64,000 nucleotides of DNA, from contig MNCI01004792.1 of assembly GCA_015680685.1 (NCBI GenBank), forward strand, positions 150,558 through 214,557, in the 5' to 3' direction. Shown here one piece after another: positions 53,986 to 64,000 of this stretch. The notes beneath the pieces were generated by a model. It was not told the origin of the DNA. It worked only from the letters and a program-made list of their open reading frames with translations, and made no database searches. The first letter of the stretch is position 1; every line of letters begins with the position of its first letter. A program made the position numbers and the translations under genes. The stretch is from Gnetum montanum. Its lineage: Eukaryota; Streptophyta; Gnetopsida; Gnetales; Gnetaceae.

Positions 53986-55065
53986 TGTTGACCTTTTGGT
54001 ATGTCAAAACCTTATGGAAAATAGAGAATATAGAATGTTTGTGGTGAATAATGATTTTGCAAGACATGACCAAGAACTCCATAAAGAGCTCTAAGAGCTT
54101 AAGGAAATAAGAGCTATGAAAAGATGTCAAAATGAAGGCTAAATGGGCAAGATGAGATCATGGTTGAAAAAAAAGTCTACAAGCCAAATGAAGATTCTTC
54201 AATGACTACCATGAAGATAATTTGACAAGAGCCTTATAATTGAAGTTTTAAAAGTTGAAGAGATGTCTTGGAAAAACAATAGATGTCTATCTCCAATAGT
54301 AGATGTCTCACTATAGACATCCCACTTGCCAGATAGATGTCTCACCTACATTGAGGTCAATCTTAGTTAGACATCCCAACATCAAAGTAGATGTCTACAC
54401 TAGTTGTTTGGTAGTTGTTGCATGAATTCTGAGGAGTTTTTGAAAACTTTCAGGCTATAAGATGATGAAAAAAATTTTAAAATTGTAAAAGAAAATTTCA
54501 CACAAAAAAGCTATTCATTATTTCTTCTATGAAACTCTATTCTTTTTCCTCATTGTAATATCATTTGCTTGATTGTAATTTGTACTAAGCTTCAAGTATA
54601 ATGATCTATAAATTTAGTTACATTCCTTCCTTATTTTCTTTTTAGTCTTTTTTGAAGCCCTATGGGGTTGATGTGCTTCTTGCAATAAGACATTTGTATT
54701 AAGCTTGTTGGGATCCTACAAGATTCAATGGTTTTGCATAGTCAAGACATTCCTGAGTGGTGCTTAATTTTGTAAAGGATTTGGGATCCTTGAAACCACA
54801 TTCTGAGCTTGTTAAGGCCTTTTGGGGTTGAGAGGTTTCATAGTGATGTAATACTCCATAGCAAAGCTCAAAGCTTCTACAAGGTGTTGTGGCCTTCAAA
54901 CCACATTTTTTGAAGAAAAAAAGTTTGGAGGTGTGCATAAATTCTATCCTCAAAGTGTAATTGTATCAAAGCTAGGAAACCATATAAAAATTGGTATGTT
55001 CGTGTGATTGGTGCAATTTTAATTAAGGAACTTATTCAATTCCCCTTGTAAGTTCTAAATCCACA
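53986..55065 (+). repeat. TE-G 5' LTR
   Basis: Matches 59467-60566 along its length (TTTTGGTATGT.AAAACCTTA, AACAAGAACTCCATAAAGAG-like, AGGCTATAAGATGATG, TTGGGATCCTTGAAACC, GGAAACCATA). It contains the AGATGTCT array and a CTATAAGATG TATA-like site near 54455. Confidence 0.83.
54261..54396. repeat. AGATGTCT octamer array in TE-G 5' LTR
   Basis: Exact copies at 54261-54268, 54281-54288, 54301-54308, 54335-54342 and 54389-54396, plus AGACATCC variants between them. The array ends about 60 bases before the TATA-like CTATAAG. The 3' LTR (about 59745-59900) and the TE-H LTR have the same arrangement. Confidence 0.78.
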
Positions 55066-55067
55066 AG

Positions 55068-55080
55068 TGATATCAAAACC
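55068..55080 (+). other. TE-G primer binding site (initiator-Met tRNA)
   Basis: TGATATCAAAACC, two bases after the LTR, corresponds to TGGTATCAGAGCC with three G-to-A changes. This is the usual primer site for copia elements. Confidence 0.75.
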
Positions 55081-55121
55081 TGGTACTCTCAAGTTTGTGC
55101 TTCAACTTTTAAGAATTAACT

Positions 55122-56890
55122 ATGCAAGGGACATATTACACAAAGCCACTAATGCTTGATGGATTTGACTTTTCATATTTTAGGTAAGGATGTAAAGGTT
55201 CTTTGAGTTCATGGAATTCAAGGTATGGGAGTCAATTCGTAAGGGCTACACACTTTCTTCTGACAACACATGAAAAGTTCTTAAGGCATATAACAAATGG
55301 ATAGTTGAAGAAAGAGATAATTTTATGTATGATTCTAAACCAAAAGCTATTTATATTATGCATTAAATAAATATGAATTTAATAGAATAACTAGGTGTAA
55401 TACTACTAAGGAAATTTGAGAAACTGTAGAGGATACCTATAAGGACATATCTATAGTCAAAAAATCAAAATTTTTGGTCTTAGGAAGTGAATATAATAAA
55501 CTTAAAATGAGGAAAGGTGAATAGAATAAAGATTATTTTTCTAGGGCTAATGATCTTATTGTAGAAATTAGGGGTATAGAAAAGTACTTGCTTGAAAGTA
55601 ATGTAATTATAAAAATGATTAGAACACTACAACTTAAATTTATGCCTAAGGTCACAACTATGGAAGAAATTAGAGATTTTTTTATCCTAAAATTTGAAAA
55701 GCTCAAAAGTGCTCTTATTTGTTATGAGATGAATCTCATAAGTGAAAGAGCGATAAAGGAAAAGCCTATTACCCTAAAATCAGCATCAAAAGAGAAGGAG
55801 ATGGTTGAACAAGAAATAAATAGTGAAGAAGAAATAGCTCTTCTATCTAGAAGTGTTTAAAGATTTCTATCAAGAAAAAGAATGAGCTTCAATCAAGAAA
55901 AGCCCAACCAATCTAACACCAAAAGTAATGATAAAGGTAGGAATTTTTCAAATTCAAAATTTGATGCATTTTCAATAGAATGTTAGGCATGTGGTGGAAG
56001 AGGCCTTGTGGTCTTTGAATGTCATAGCATTGGCAAGTTTCAATGAAGAGATAAGATTGAAGTAGATATAAAAAAGACTAACTTCTACAAAAGCTTGGAT
56101 GATGGAGAAAAAAGTGAAGAATAGGTGGATGACACTTCAAAAGATTCACACTTCATCTACATGGCTCTTATAGATGATGATGCTAGGTTATCTGATGATG
56201 ATGATCAAATGAAAATTGATGAAAAAAGTGATGACCTCTTGTGCAATGAACTTCTATCTCTTCAAAATCTTTGTATAAAATTAAAGAAGAAATGAAGAAA
56301 CAAGGATAATGATTTGTATTTATTAAATATTATAATTTTAGACCTCAGAAAAGAAAAATCAAACCTAAGGGTTGAGAATAAAAAATTAACCTTTTCCTAT
56401 GAGAAAATTAAGAAAGAACTTGTAGATGCTAAACTTGTAAACGAGAGGCTGGTCAAAGGAAAAGAATCGCTTTAGATAGTTCTTGGATAAGGAAGAAGTC
56501 CACATGATAAAAGTGGACTAGGATGTTATCAACAAAAATAAGCATCCACACAGAATTCATTTGAAAAAGAGGCTACCTCAAAGATTGAGGTGACTACTGG
56601 CACAACATCCAAACAAAGAGCAACTCGAAGGTTTAATAACTTTAACCAAAATAAAAGGGTTAGATGTTATTATTGTAATAGATCTGGACATAAGTAATGA
56701 GATTTTAATTTAAAGGATTATCACATAAACATCTAGTCATATCACAAAAATCCTTAGTCTTATCCAAATGTACTTAGAAAAGAAACATTGAAGGACAAGA
56801 AGAAAGGAAGGATAAATCAAAAGATCAAGGAAGCCAAAAAGGTATGGAAAACCAAACAAAAGAAAGATAGTGAGAGAATATTCTACAATA
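55122..56890 (+). pseudogene. gag: TE-G gag (copia, UBN2 type)
   Basis: Starts ATG at 55122 (MQGTYYTKPLMLDGFDFSYF, the 'PP.FDG.DF.YW' opening of SIRE-like copia gag). It continues in shifted frames with FKVWESIRKGY, TTKEIWETVEDTYKD, SKFLVLGSEYNKLKM and VIIKMIRTLQLKFMPKVTTM then EEI (55588-55858), the UBN2 order. Two knuckles follow. At 55981 is C-x-A-C-GGRG-L-VVFE-C, with His replaced by Leu and one stop; at 56665 is CYYCNRSGHK, with the last Cys lost. Between them is an acidic region with coiled-coil character (56220-56460). Stops and shifts are numerous. Confidence 0.75.
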
Positions 56891-57094
56891 AATTTGTGAA
56901 AGGAATCTAATATTTAGAAATAGAAGAAATTTGTATGAGAGGAGATACTTCAAAGGAAGAAGCTCATTCTTAAGCTCCTTAGGCATCTTTATTTTCTTCA
57001 ACAAGCAAGATAAGTAGAGGTAAGTCTTCATTTCACTTTGAATATCTCTTAAGAATATAGTCCTTGGTAGCCATCTCCTAATCCTTTCTTGCTA

Positions 57095-57280
57095 AAATGT
57101 CTACCTGTAGATGTCTACCATGAGACATCTACATGAGAAGTTAGACATCTACTCATAAATGCCTATATTCCAAGTTATATGTCTACCCAAGTTCATGGTA
57201 GATGTGGCATAAACTTCTATACCTAAAAGTAAATGTCTATCTTTTCATGAAAAACCCTTGACTACCACAATTATATAAAT
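57095..57280 (+). promoter_or_regulatory. Internal promoter-like module of TE-G
   Basis: An array of AGATGTCT/AGACATCT (exact at 57109-57116, 57123-57130 and 57143-57150, with several one-base variants to about 57240) is followed by TATATAAAT at 57272-57280. The second ORF begins 107 bases later. The order array, TATA box, ORF repeats the layout of the element's own LTR and is also found in TE-H at the same distance. Promoter function is inferred, not shown. Confidence 0.55.
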
Positions 57281-57386
57281 TGAAAACATCTTTTTTTTGT
57301 TCATTCTTCCATCTCCAAGCTTAGATGATTGAGGGTAGATGGCTAGGATTTTTTTAATTTAGTTATTTGTGCAATTTTCCTTCAAA

Positions 57387-59012
57387 TTGGTGGCCCACAA
57401 GAAGATTGGAATGTCTAGCTAGTCATCAAGAAAGAGTAAGAAGTTCAAGGAAGCTTCCTCCAATGTTGCAAGCATATATACTTCTCAATTTCTATCCAGT
57501 GATGTCCAACATCAGTTTGAGGTAACTCAAAACATCTTTGTTAATTCTTAATGTTCTCTTTACTTCCAACAACATCATCAAAAAGAGTTAATGATGTTCT
57601 TTCAAGTATTGAAATAGGTATCATTTATTTCCATGAATTTTTGTATGCCTAAAATTCTCATAATAGAATTTTTTAGCAATACAAATGGCTTTGTGGAGGA
57701 TTTTACTTCCATGGTTCGAAGGATGTTGATTGAGATTTCTTTTCAAGTTGTAAATGTAATTCATGGGATATCTGGTGTTAATATTCATAGGATCACCATT
57801 AATTCCATGACTGATATTTTCACAAATGGTGTGATTTTTGTTTTCTAAGATAAATTTTGTGATTCTTTGTTTTGGAAGTCTATGTCTCTACATAGTGAAA
57901 AAACTCCTAGGATTCAGATGGCTCTGGATGCTTTCATCCTCTCTCTCGTTTTTTTATACAATATTATTGTGAAAGGGGGAGGTTATAACTATTTGTTGCC
58001 AACCCAATAATTTTTTCTTTATTTCCTTCTCACTAGAAAACCTTTATACTTGGGTCATATTAGTTTTCAAGACATGTTGGGTCTATTCACTAGGAAGAGA
58101 ATCTATAAGCATCCTCACCTCTTTAGTATGCTAATTTGTCAGAGAGGTGTTCTCATTCCTAATATGTATTTTCTTAAAGGTAAGAGAGGCCTTTCTAATT
58201 ATTTAGAAGGGAGGAGCGCCAACCATGCTAAAGTAGCAGAACCTAGCATTAGACCACAAAAATTAAGGAAGAAGGGATCTGCATCACCATATCGAGCTTC
58301 TCCTTAGTTGACAAGGTCCAAATCAGTTGGTGGCTAGATGAGATCCTTTCTTAAGAAGTTGTTGAAGCCATTTGTTTACACTATTGGAATGATTGGCAAG
58401 GACCTCTCTTACCTTCATAAGAGGATGGATGTAGATGAAGTACCTCTTCCTTTAGGTCGGTAGTAGTTTGAGGAGATCACCACTCCTTGCATATCAAATA
58501 GTGGGGAGGGATTTTCAGCACCATCTAGACACTTAGGAACTACTAGGCCTTCTTAGGCATATGACTTGGAAAATTCATATGATTCTAAGGAGCTTGATGC
58601 AACACTTGCATAAGTCTAGGACAAGATTTACAATCCTATGCAACTTGGATCCAGTTCTCATCCTCATGGTTATGCTCCATAGACTTTTGAGCAATAAGCC
58701 ATGAAGAGCTTTTTTGGGCCTTCTTCTTAGATAAGACCACTAGATCCCATCACTTATAAGAGGAAGGACACTTCCTCATCTTATCGGTAGGCCCTGTCTC
58801 ATTCACCTACTTCATCCTAGTTTTGGGTGAAGCTTCATCCTAGGGGGGCTTTAGTTCATGTTCCTTCTTTAGATGATGATGATGAGCAACATGTCTCTCG
58901 CACTAGTACCACCACTAGCAGTTATGATGATGATGATGAGACCTATAGGCCTTCTTGTACAACTACTACTTTTGATGATGAGTTTGATGAGGCTATAGAG
59001 GTTAGTGATTAG
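57387..59012 (+). pseudogene. TE-G second ORF, resembling plant transposon/envelope-like protein
   Basis: About 541 codons in two or three frames; its start ATG (57387) has become TTG, judged by the TE-H copy. It has a basic Ser/Lys-rich start (SRKSKKFKEASSNVAS) and a central region with VRRMLIEISFQVVNVIHGIS then GVNIHRITINSM. Next come LLTRKPLYLGHISFQDM and HPHLFSMLICQRGVLIPNMY, a pattern like the 'putative plant transposon protein' domain (RGV.I..T..I, then LLTGK...G..I, then P.LIT.LC...GV). The tail is Ser/Pro/Thr-rich and very acidic (SLDDDDEQH, TSSYDDDDETYRPS), ending EVSD. The homology to that domain is my recollection of pattern. The function is unknown, and an envelope-like role is only a guess. 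Confidence 0.6.
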
Positions 59013-59466
59013 GTTCCTCTGTTGGTTTTCCTTTTTGGTGATGTTCATAAAGGAAAGGAATTTTTGGATATTTTGTGGACTATATGCACTTGTACATTAT
59101 GGATGGTTATGGACAATGACAGTATATTATGACTCTTATATGTGATGTGCTTATGTATGGATAATATGAATAGATATTTGTGAAGTCCATGTTTTTTGTA
59201 TATGGATTCATTAGCTATGTTAGAGAGATAGGCTAGTCCTTGGACAATTTATGGAGATCTCTTGTTTTTATCAGTCTCTTCTTCTTATGGTGTACCTATT
59301 ATCTTATGCCCTTATATTCTGATCTCAACATTAAGCTTGGCTATAGTTGGAATTTATACATATTAATTATTTTTATTGTTTACCATTTAATATTATTTAA
59401 TGTATATGCCATAATATGCAATAACCCATTTTCTTAAGTTTTTGACATCATCAGAAAGGACGAGAT
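59013..59466 (+). other. TE-G 3' spacer and polypurine tract
   Basis: Non-coding, T-rich. It ends CATCAGAAAGGACGAGAT, the purine-rich primer tract, directly before the LTR. The matching TE-H tract reads AAAAAGGGTGAGGT. Confidence 0.55.
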
Positions 59467-60566
59467 TGTTAGCCTTTTGGTATGTTAAAACCTTAAGAAA
59501 AATTGAGAATATAGAATGTTTATGGCAAATAATGATTTTGTAGGACATGAACAAGAACTCCATAAAGAGAATTGAAAACTCAAGAAAATGAGATCTATGA
59601 CAAGATGTCAAATTAAATAATAAATGGGCAAGCTGAGAGCATGGTTGAAGAGAAAGTGTACAAGTCAAATGAAGATGCTCCAAGGACTGCCAAGAAGACA
59701 ATTTGACAAGAGAAAACCTTAGAATTGAAAGTTCAAAAGTTGAGGAGATGTCTTGGAAAAATAGTAGATGTTTATCTCCAATAGTAGATGTCTTATTGTA
59801 GACATTCTACTATAGATGTTTCACCTACCAAATAGATGTCTCCATTGCATTGAGGTCAATCTTAGTTAGACATCCCAACTTCAAAGTAGATGTCTACATT
59901 GGCCATTTGGTAGCCATTGCATGAATTCCAAGGAGTTTTTAGAAACTCTAAGGCTATAAGATGATGACAACATCTTGGAAATTGTGAAAGAAATTTTCAC
60001 ATAAAAAAAGCTCTTCATTATTTATTCTATGAAATTCTATTGTTGTTTCTCATTGTAATATCATCCACTTAATTGTAATTTGTAATAAGCCTCAACTACT
60101 AGGATCTTTAAATTCAGTTACATTCTATTCTTATTATTATTTTGATTATTTCTTAAAGCCTTATGAGGTTGATATGCTTCTTATGAGAAGGCATATGTAT
60201 TATGCTTGTTAGGATCCTGCTGGATTGACTAGTTTTGTAGCATTAAAACACTCCAAAATGGAGCTCAATTTTGTAAAGGTTGTGGGGTCCTCGAAACAAC
60301 ATTCTAAGCTTGTTTGGACTTTGAAGGGTTGACTGGCTTCTCTATGAAGAAACTCTTTGGAGCAAAGATCAGAGCTTGTACAGGTTGTAGTGCCCTTCAA
60401 ACCATATTTTTTGAAGAAACAAAGTCTAGAGGTGTGCATGGATTCTATCCTCCAAGTGTGGATGTACACAAGTTGGAAAACCATGTAAAAATTGGTGTGT
60501 TTATATGGCTAGTGAAATTTTAATTAGGGATCTTATTCAACCCTCCTTCTAAGTTCTTAATCCATA
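59467..60566 (+). repeat. TE-G 3' LTR
   Basis: Second LTR copy, starting TGTTAGCCTTTTGGTATG and ending AATCCATA (CA mutated to TA), with the octamer array near 59745-59900. The next bases CTTCT compare with CTTAT before the 5' LTR. Confidence 0.83.
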
Positions 60567-60742
60567 CTTCTTATTTCTTTATTGCTTCCTTCACTATCTT
60601 TTCCAAACTATAACTAATTTTCTCAAACTTTTCATGGATCAAGTCATTTCTAAAGTTGATCATTTTCTCTTCATCAATTTTATCTAAAATTCTACTACTT
60701 TATTTCATTTTTTCTAGTATACTTGAGGAGGAGGTTGTGGCT
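60567..60742. other. Short host segment between TE-G and TE-H
   Basis: 176 bases separating the two 3' LTRs. On the minus strand it has a coding-like run (FEKISYSLEKIVKEAIKK) that may continue at 53650-53980, suggesting TE-G split an older minus-strand sequence. Confidence 0.35.
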
Positions 60743-61843
60743 TATGGATCAAGAACTTAGAAGGGGAGATTGAACAAGTTCCCTAAATTAAAAATGCACT
60801 AGCCACAAAAAAACACCAAAGTTTTTGTGGTTTCCCAACATGGGTAATCCACACTTAGAGGGTAGATTCCTTGCATGCCTTTGGACTTTGATTTTCTAAA
60901 AGTGGTTTGAAGGACACCACACCCTATAAAGGGTCTGAGCTTCACATAAAAATATTTTTTCATTGCAAAACTACTCAACTTCACAAGGTCCCTAAAAGCT
61001 CAAAATGTGGTTTCAAGGATCCCACAATCTTTACAAAATCTAACTCTACTTTGGAGTGTTTTAACATTGCAAAACCACTCAATATCATAGGATCTTGAAA
61101 AGCTCAATACAGATGCATTCTCACAAGAAGAACATCAACCCCATAGGGTTACAAGAAAAAGAAAATGAAACAAGAAAGGATGTTACTAAATTTACAAGTC
61201 CTTGCACTTTGAAGCTCAGTACAACATACAATCAAGAAAATGATGTTAAAATGAAGAGTAAGAATATAATTACATAAAATAGAAAATTAGTAGCTTAAAT
61301 GTGAACAATTATTACTTAATTTCCAAGATTTTGGTATCTTCTTATAGCCTTGAAGTTTTTGAAAACTCCTTAGAATTCATAAAATGGCTACCAAATAGCT
61401 AGTGTAGACATCTTCTTCAAGGTTGGGACATCTATGTAAGAGTGAACTCAATTTAGAAGAGATGTCTCACTAGAAAATGGAATGTATTTTGTGGGACTTC
61501 TACTAGGAGATGTCTACTCTTGAATATAGAAATCTTCTATTTTTAGAAGACATCTTTTGAACTTTTGTTCTTTGTCTTTTGAGGCTTTCTCATGTTAATT
61601 TGCCTTCTTGCTAGTCTTTGGAGCATATTAATTTGACTTGGAGCCTTCAGTTTTATCCATGCTCATCCATGCTCTCATCTTGTCAATGTAGTCTTCATTT
61701 TAACATCTCATTATAGATGTTTTTTCCTTGAGTTCTCAAGTCTCATTGTAGAGTTCTTGTTCATGTCTTGCAAACATATTATTTACAACAAACATTATAT
61801 GTTCTCCATTTTCTTTATGGTTTTGACATATCAAAGATCAACA
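60743..61843 (-). repeat. TE-H 3' LTR
   Basis: On the minus strand it starts TGTTGATCTTTGATATGTCA and ends AAGTTCTTGATCCATA, 1101 bp, in step with the TE-G LTRs. AGATGTCT/AGACATCT copies at 61406-61413, 61460-61467, 61508-61515 and 61548-61555. Confidence 0.8.
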
Positions 61844-62181
61844 ACCTCACCCTTTTTGGTAATGTACAAAACTTAAGAAAATGGATGAGAAAATATAAAA
61901 TTTAAATAATATTAAATAATAAAAATACTTAAGACATATAAATTCCAATGGTAGCCAAAGGAAATTAAGAAAGTAAAACATAAGAACACAAGCCAATAAA
62001 CTTTCCAAGGGTCAACCTGTCTATATAGCATATTAGATAAATACAAAAGGTCATAAATTTCACAAGAATCTGTCCATATACATACATATTATGACTATCT
62101 AATTGACAATGTACAAATATACTCTCAAAAAATTCTCCTCCTTTTTGGACATCAATCAAAAGGAGGGACCACCCAAGGACT
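61844..62181 (-). other. TE-H spacer between second ORF and 3' LTR
   Basis: Non-coding equivalent of 59013-59466, with AAAAAGGGTGAGGT on the minus strand as the polypurine tract next to the LTR. Confidence 0.55.
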
Positions 62182-63805
62182 CTAATCACTAATCTTAGTG
62201 GCATCATCAAAGTTCTTATTAGAAGTAGTTGTAGCATAAGAAAGTCTATAGGTCTCCTCCTCATCATCATTAATGCTGGTACTAGCATTGAAGACATGTT
62301 GCTCATCATCATCTTCCAGAGAAGATATCTAAACTGGAGCCCTCTATGGTTGGAGCTTCACTTGAAATCAAGATGAAGTTGGTAGATCTTGTTGGGATGG
62401 AGCCTACTATGAGGATGAGGAAGCATCCTTTCTCTGATAAGTGATAGGATCGATAGGTCTTCATTGGAAATAAGTTCCAAAGATTATCTCCATGTCCTAT
62501 TACTAAAATGTCCTTGGAGCCTCACCCTAATGATGAGGACTGGGTCTTGCTTGCATTGGATCAGGAAACTTCCCTTGGACACATGCTGGTGATGCATCGA
62601 ATTTCTATAAATCTAATGCATTTCCTATGTCATAAGCTTGGATAGGCCCAGCTACTACTGAATGTCTAGGTGAGGCTGGATAGTCCTCATTGTCTAATAT
62701 GGGAGGAGTGGTGATCTCCTTGAATTGTTATCCATTAGGAGGAAGTGGTTCTCTAGCTACATCCATTCTCTTACAGAGGTAAGAGAGATTTATAACAAGC
62801 CTCAAAATAGCATGAGCAAAGAGTTGAAGTAGCTTCTTTAGAAAAGATCTATTTTTACTACTACTAGATTTATATCTTCTTAGTTGAGGATAGGCCTAAG
62901 ATGATGATGTAGAATCCTTATTTTTGGATTTTTGAGGCTTGGTACTAGGTTCTACATTGTTAGCATGAGTGGAGCTCCTCTTTTATGGATACTCATCAAG
63001 GATCCTCTTATCTTTAAGCAAAGGCATGTTAGGAATGGGAACACGTCTCTATTGGGTTAACAAACTGATGAGGTAAGGATGCCCATAGATTCTCTCCTTG
63101 GTGAACAAGCCCAACATGTCTCAGTAGAGAGTATGACTCAAGTCCAAGGGTTATCCTATGAGAAGGAAATAGAAAAAAATGCTTTAGCTGGAAACAAATA
63201 ATTATACCTTCATATTATAATGATATCATATAAAATAATGAGAGAGAGTATGGAAATATTTGGGGCCATTTGACTCCTATAAACTCTTCCACTATGTAGA
63301 GATATTGACTCCCCAAACAAAGCATCAAAAAATCCATCATGAGAGATAGGAATCATACCATTCATGAAGATGTCATTCATGGACTAAATGGTAATTGCAA
63401 ACACATCAACATTGGAATCCCAAGAATTGCATTAAATACTTAAGGAGAAATAGTAATTAACATACCCCCAACCATGGTAGTGAAACCTCCAATAGAAGTG
63501 TTTGTAATGAAAATGTTACTATAGAATTATCTTATGAGAATTTGAGGCACACAAAAATTCATTGAAATGAATGTAATCTAATTCAAAACTTGAAAGAATC
63601 CCACTAGTTCCTTCTAACGATGCTACTAGAAATAAATAGAGAACTTACAGATGATAGAGATGATTTGAGTTACCTAAAATTGATGTTGGACATCAATGGA
63701 TTTGAATTGTGAAGTATAAGTACTAGCAATATTGGTGGAAGCTTCCTTTGACTTCTTGCTCTTCTTTTGCACTAGCCTTGATGTTACAAATTTCTTGTGC
63801 ACCAT
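62182..63805 (-). pseudogene. TE-H second ORF
   Basis: Minus-strand homologue of the TE-G second ORF and of the same length (about 541 codons). It retains the ATG start at 63803-63805 (MVHKKFVTSRLVQKKSKKSK). It shares YTSQFKSIDVQHQF, EITTPPIL...PASPRHS, QAYDIGNALDL, DPITYQRKDASSS and the acidic close SLEDDDEQHVFNAST ... TKISD before TAG. Stops and shifts break it, but the two copies show which parts have lasted: the basic start, the Pro-rich middle and the acidic tail. Conservation of this ORF in two diverged elements argues that it once mattered to the family. Confidence 0.68.
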
Positions 63806-63915
63806 GTATTTACAATAAAAATGCACAACTCACTTTTGTTGGTGAAGCCTTGGCCATCTCCACTTGGTCATCTATGCTTGGACATAAAAGAATGAATGAA
63901 AAATGAAGATTTAGA

Positions 63916-63983
63916 TTTATATAAACACACTCAATGAAGGGTTTTATGAAAAAATAGATGTCTCCTTTGAGAGATAGATGTCT
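63916..63983 (-). promoter_or_regulatory. Internal promoter-like module of TE-H
   Basis: Reading the minus strand: AGACATCT at 63983-63976 and 63963-63956, then TTTATATAAA at 63925-63916, then the second ORF start at 63805, about 111 bases on. TE-G has 107 bases in the same interval. More octamers may lie beyond the window edge. Confidence 0.55.
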
Positions 63984-64000
63984 ATGTCATGCCTGTAAAT

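Larger units (their letters stand above)
53986..60566 (+). mobile_element. TE-G: non-autonomous copia-type element with gag and a second ORF
   Basis: LTRs of 1080 and 1100 bp start TGTTGACC / TGTTAGCC and end ATCCACA / ATCCATA. A primer site of initiator-Met type follows the 5' LTR, and a purine-rich GAAAGGACGAGA precedes the 3' LTR. Flanking CTTAT / CTTCT is a 4-of-5 target duplication. The interior carries a copia (UBN2-type) gag, then an internal octamer array with a TATA box, then a second ORF. No protease, integrase, RT or RNase H is present. Confidence 0.83.
60743..64000 (-). mobile_element. TE-H: inverted copia-type relative of TE-G, cut by the window edge
   Basis: Minus-strand element sharing the LTR, polypurine tract, second ORF and internal octamer/TATA module with TE-G. 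Its 3' LTR is at 60743-61843. Its gag and 5' LTR would lie to the right of the window. The divergence from TE-G is large at the base level but the layout is the same, which defines a family. Confidence 0.8.

Overview
The window looks like intergenic DNA from a large, repeat-rich plant genome. A gymnosperm such as a conifer is my best guess, based on very old, heavily decayed and deeply nested LTR retrotransposons, plant retroelement lineages (Athila, Tat, copia) and plant-type primer sites; nothing identifies a species. I see no intact cellular housekeeping gene, tRNA, rRNA or CRISPR array. Almost everything that can be read is transposable-element sequence, and most coding parts are pseudogenes. 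I label the elements TE-A to TE-H.

Layout. 1-2436: non-coding, with a short-period repeat and a TATA-like site. TE-A (2437-2916 and 7569-9712, +) is a decayed Tat-like Ty3 gag/protease stretch, split by TE-B (2917-7568, +). TE-B is a gag-only LTR element with both LTRs, an initiator-Met primer site and a near-matching target duplication. TE-C (about 9820-53090, +) is an Athila-like Ty3 element of roughly 13 kb whose gag, protease, RT, RNase H, integrase and an extra ORF are spread out by three later insertions. TE-D (about 12658-34633, -) is a 22 kb Tat-like element inserted in TE-C gag. TE-E (37204-38227) is a 5'-truncated LINE inserted in TE-C RT with a 16 bp target duplication. TE-F (41914-49232) is a gag-protease-only LTR element with a perfect 5 bp duplication, inserted between TE-C integrase and its extra ORF. 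TE-G (53986-60566, +) is a non-autonomous copia-type element with gag plus a second ORF and no pol. TE-H (60743 to beyond the right edge, -) is an inverted relative of TE-G.

The most unusual parts are as follows. (1) Inside TE-D, between its protease and RT, lies a cassette of about 10 kb. It holds a plus-strand gene with several short GT-AG introns that preserve reading frame, and a 180 bp tandem array whose units can form hairpins; copies of a short GGCCTTAGTGGGCCAT-type repeat flank it. (2) Three of the elements (TE-B, TE-G, TE-H), from two superfamilies, carry arrays of the self-complementary octamer AGATGTCT/AGACATCT in their LTRs. TE-G and TE-H also carry such sites internally, followed by a TATA box at a conserved distance before their second ORF, which looks like an internal promoter. 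(3) TE-F keeps one unbroken reading frame of about 1,100 codons interrupted only by TAG and TGA, and has a perfect CpG-rich palindrome in its LTR.

How the genes work together: TE-B, TE-F, TE-G and TE-H lack a visible polymerase and would have needed enzymes from other elements. TE-C and TE-D carry full but broken pol regions. Nesting gives relative ages: TE-C is older than TE-D, TE-E and TE-F, and TE-A is older than TE-B.
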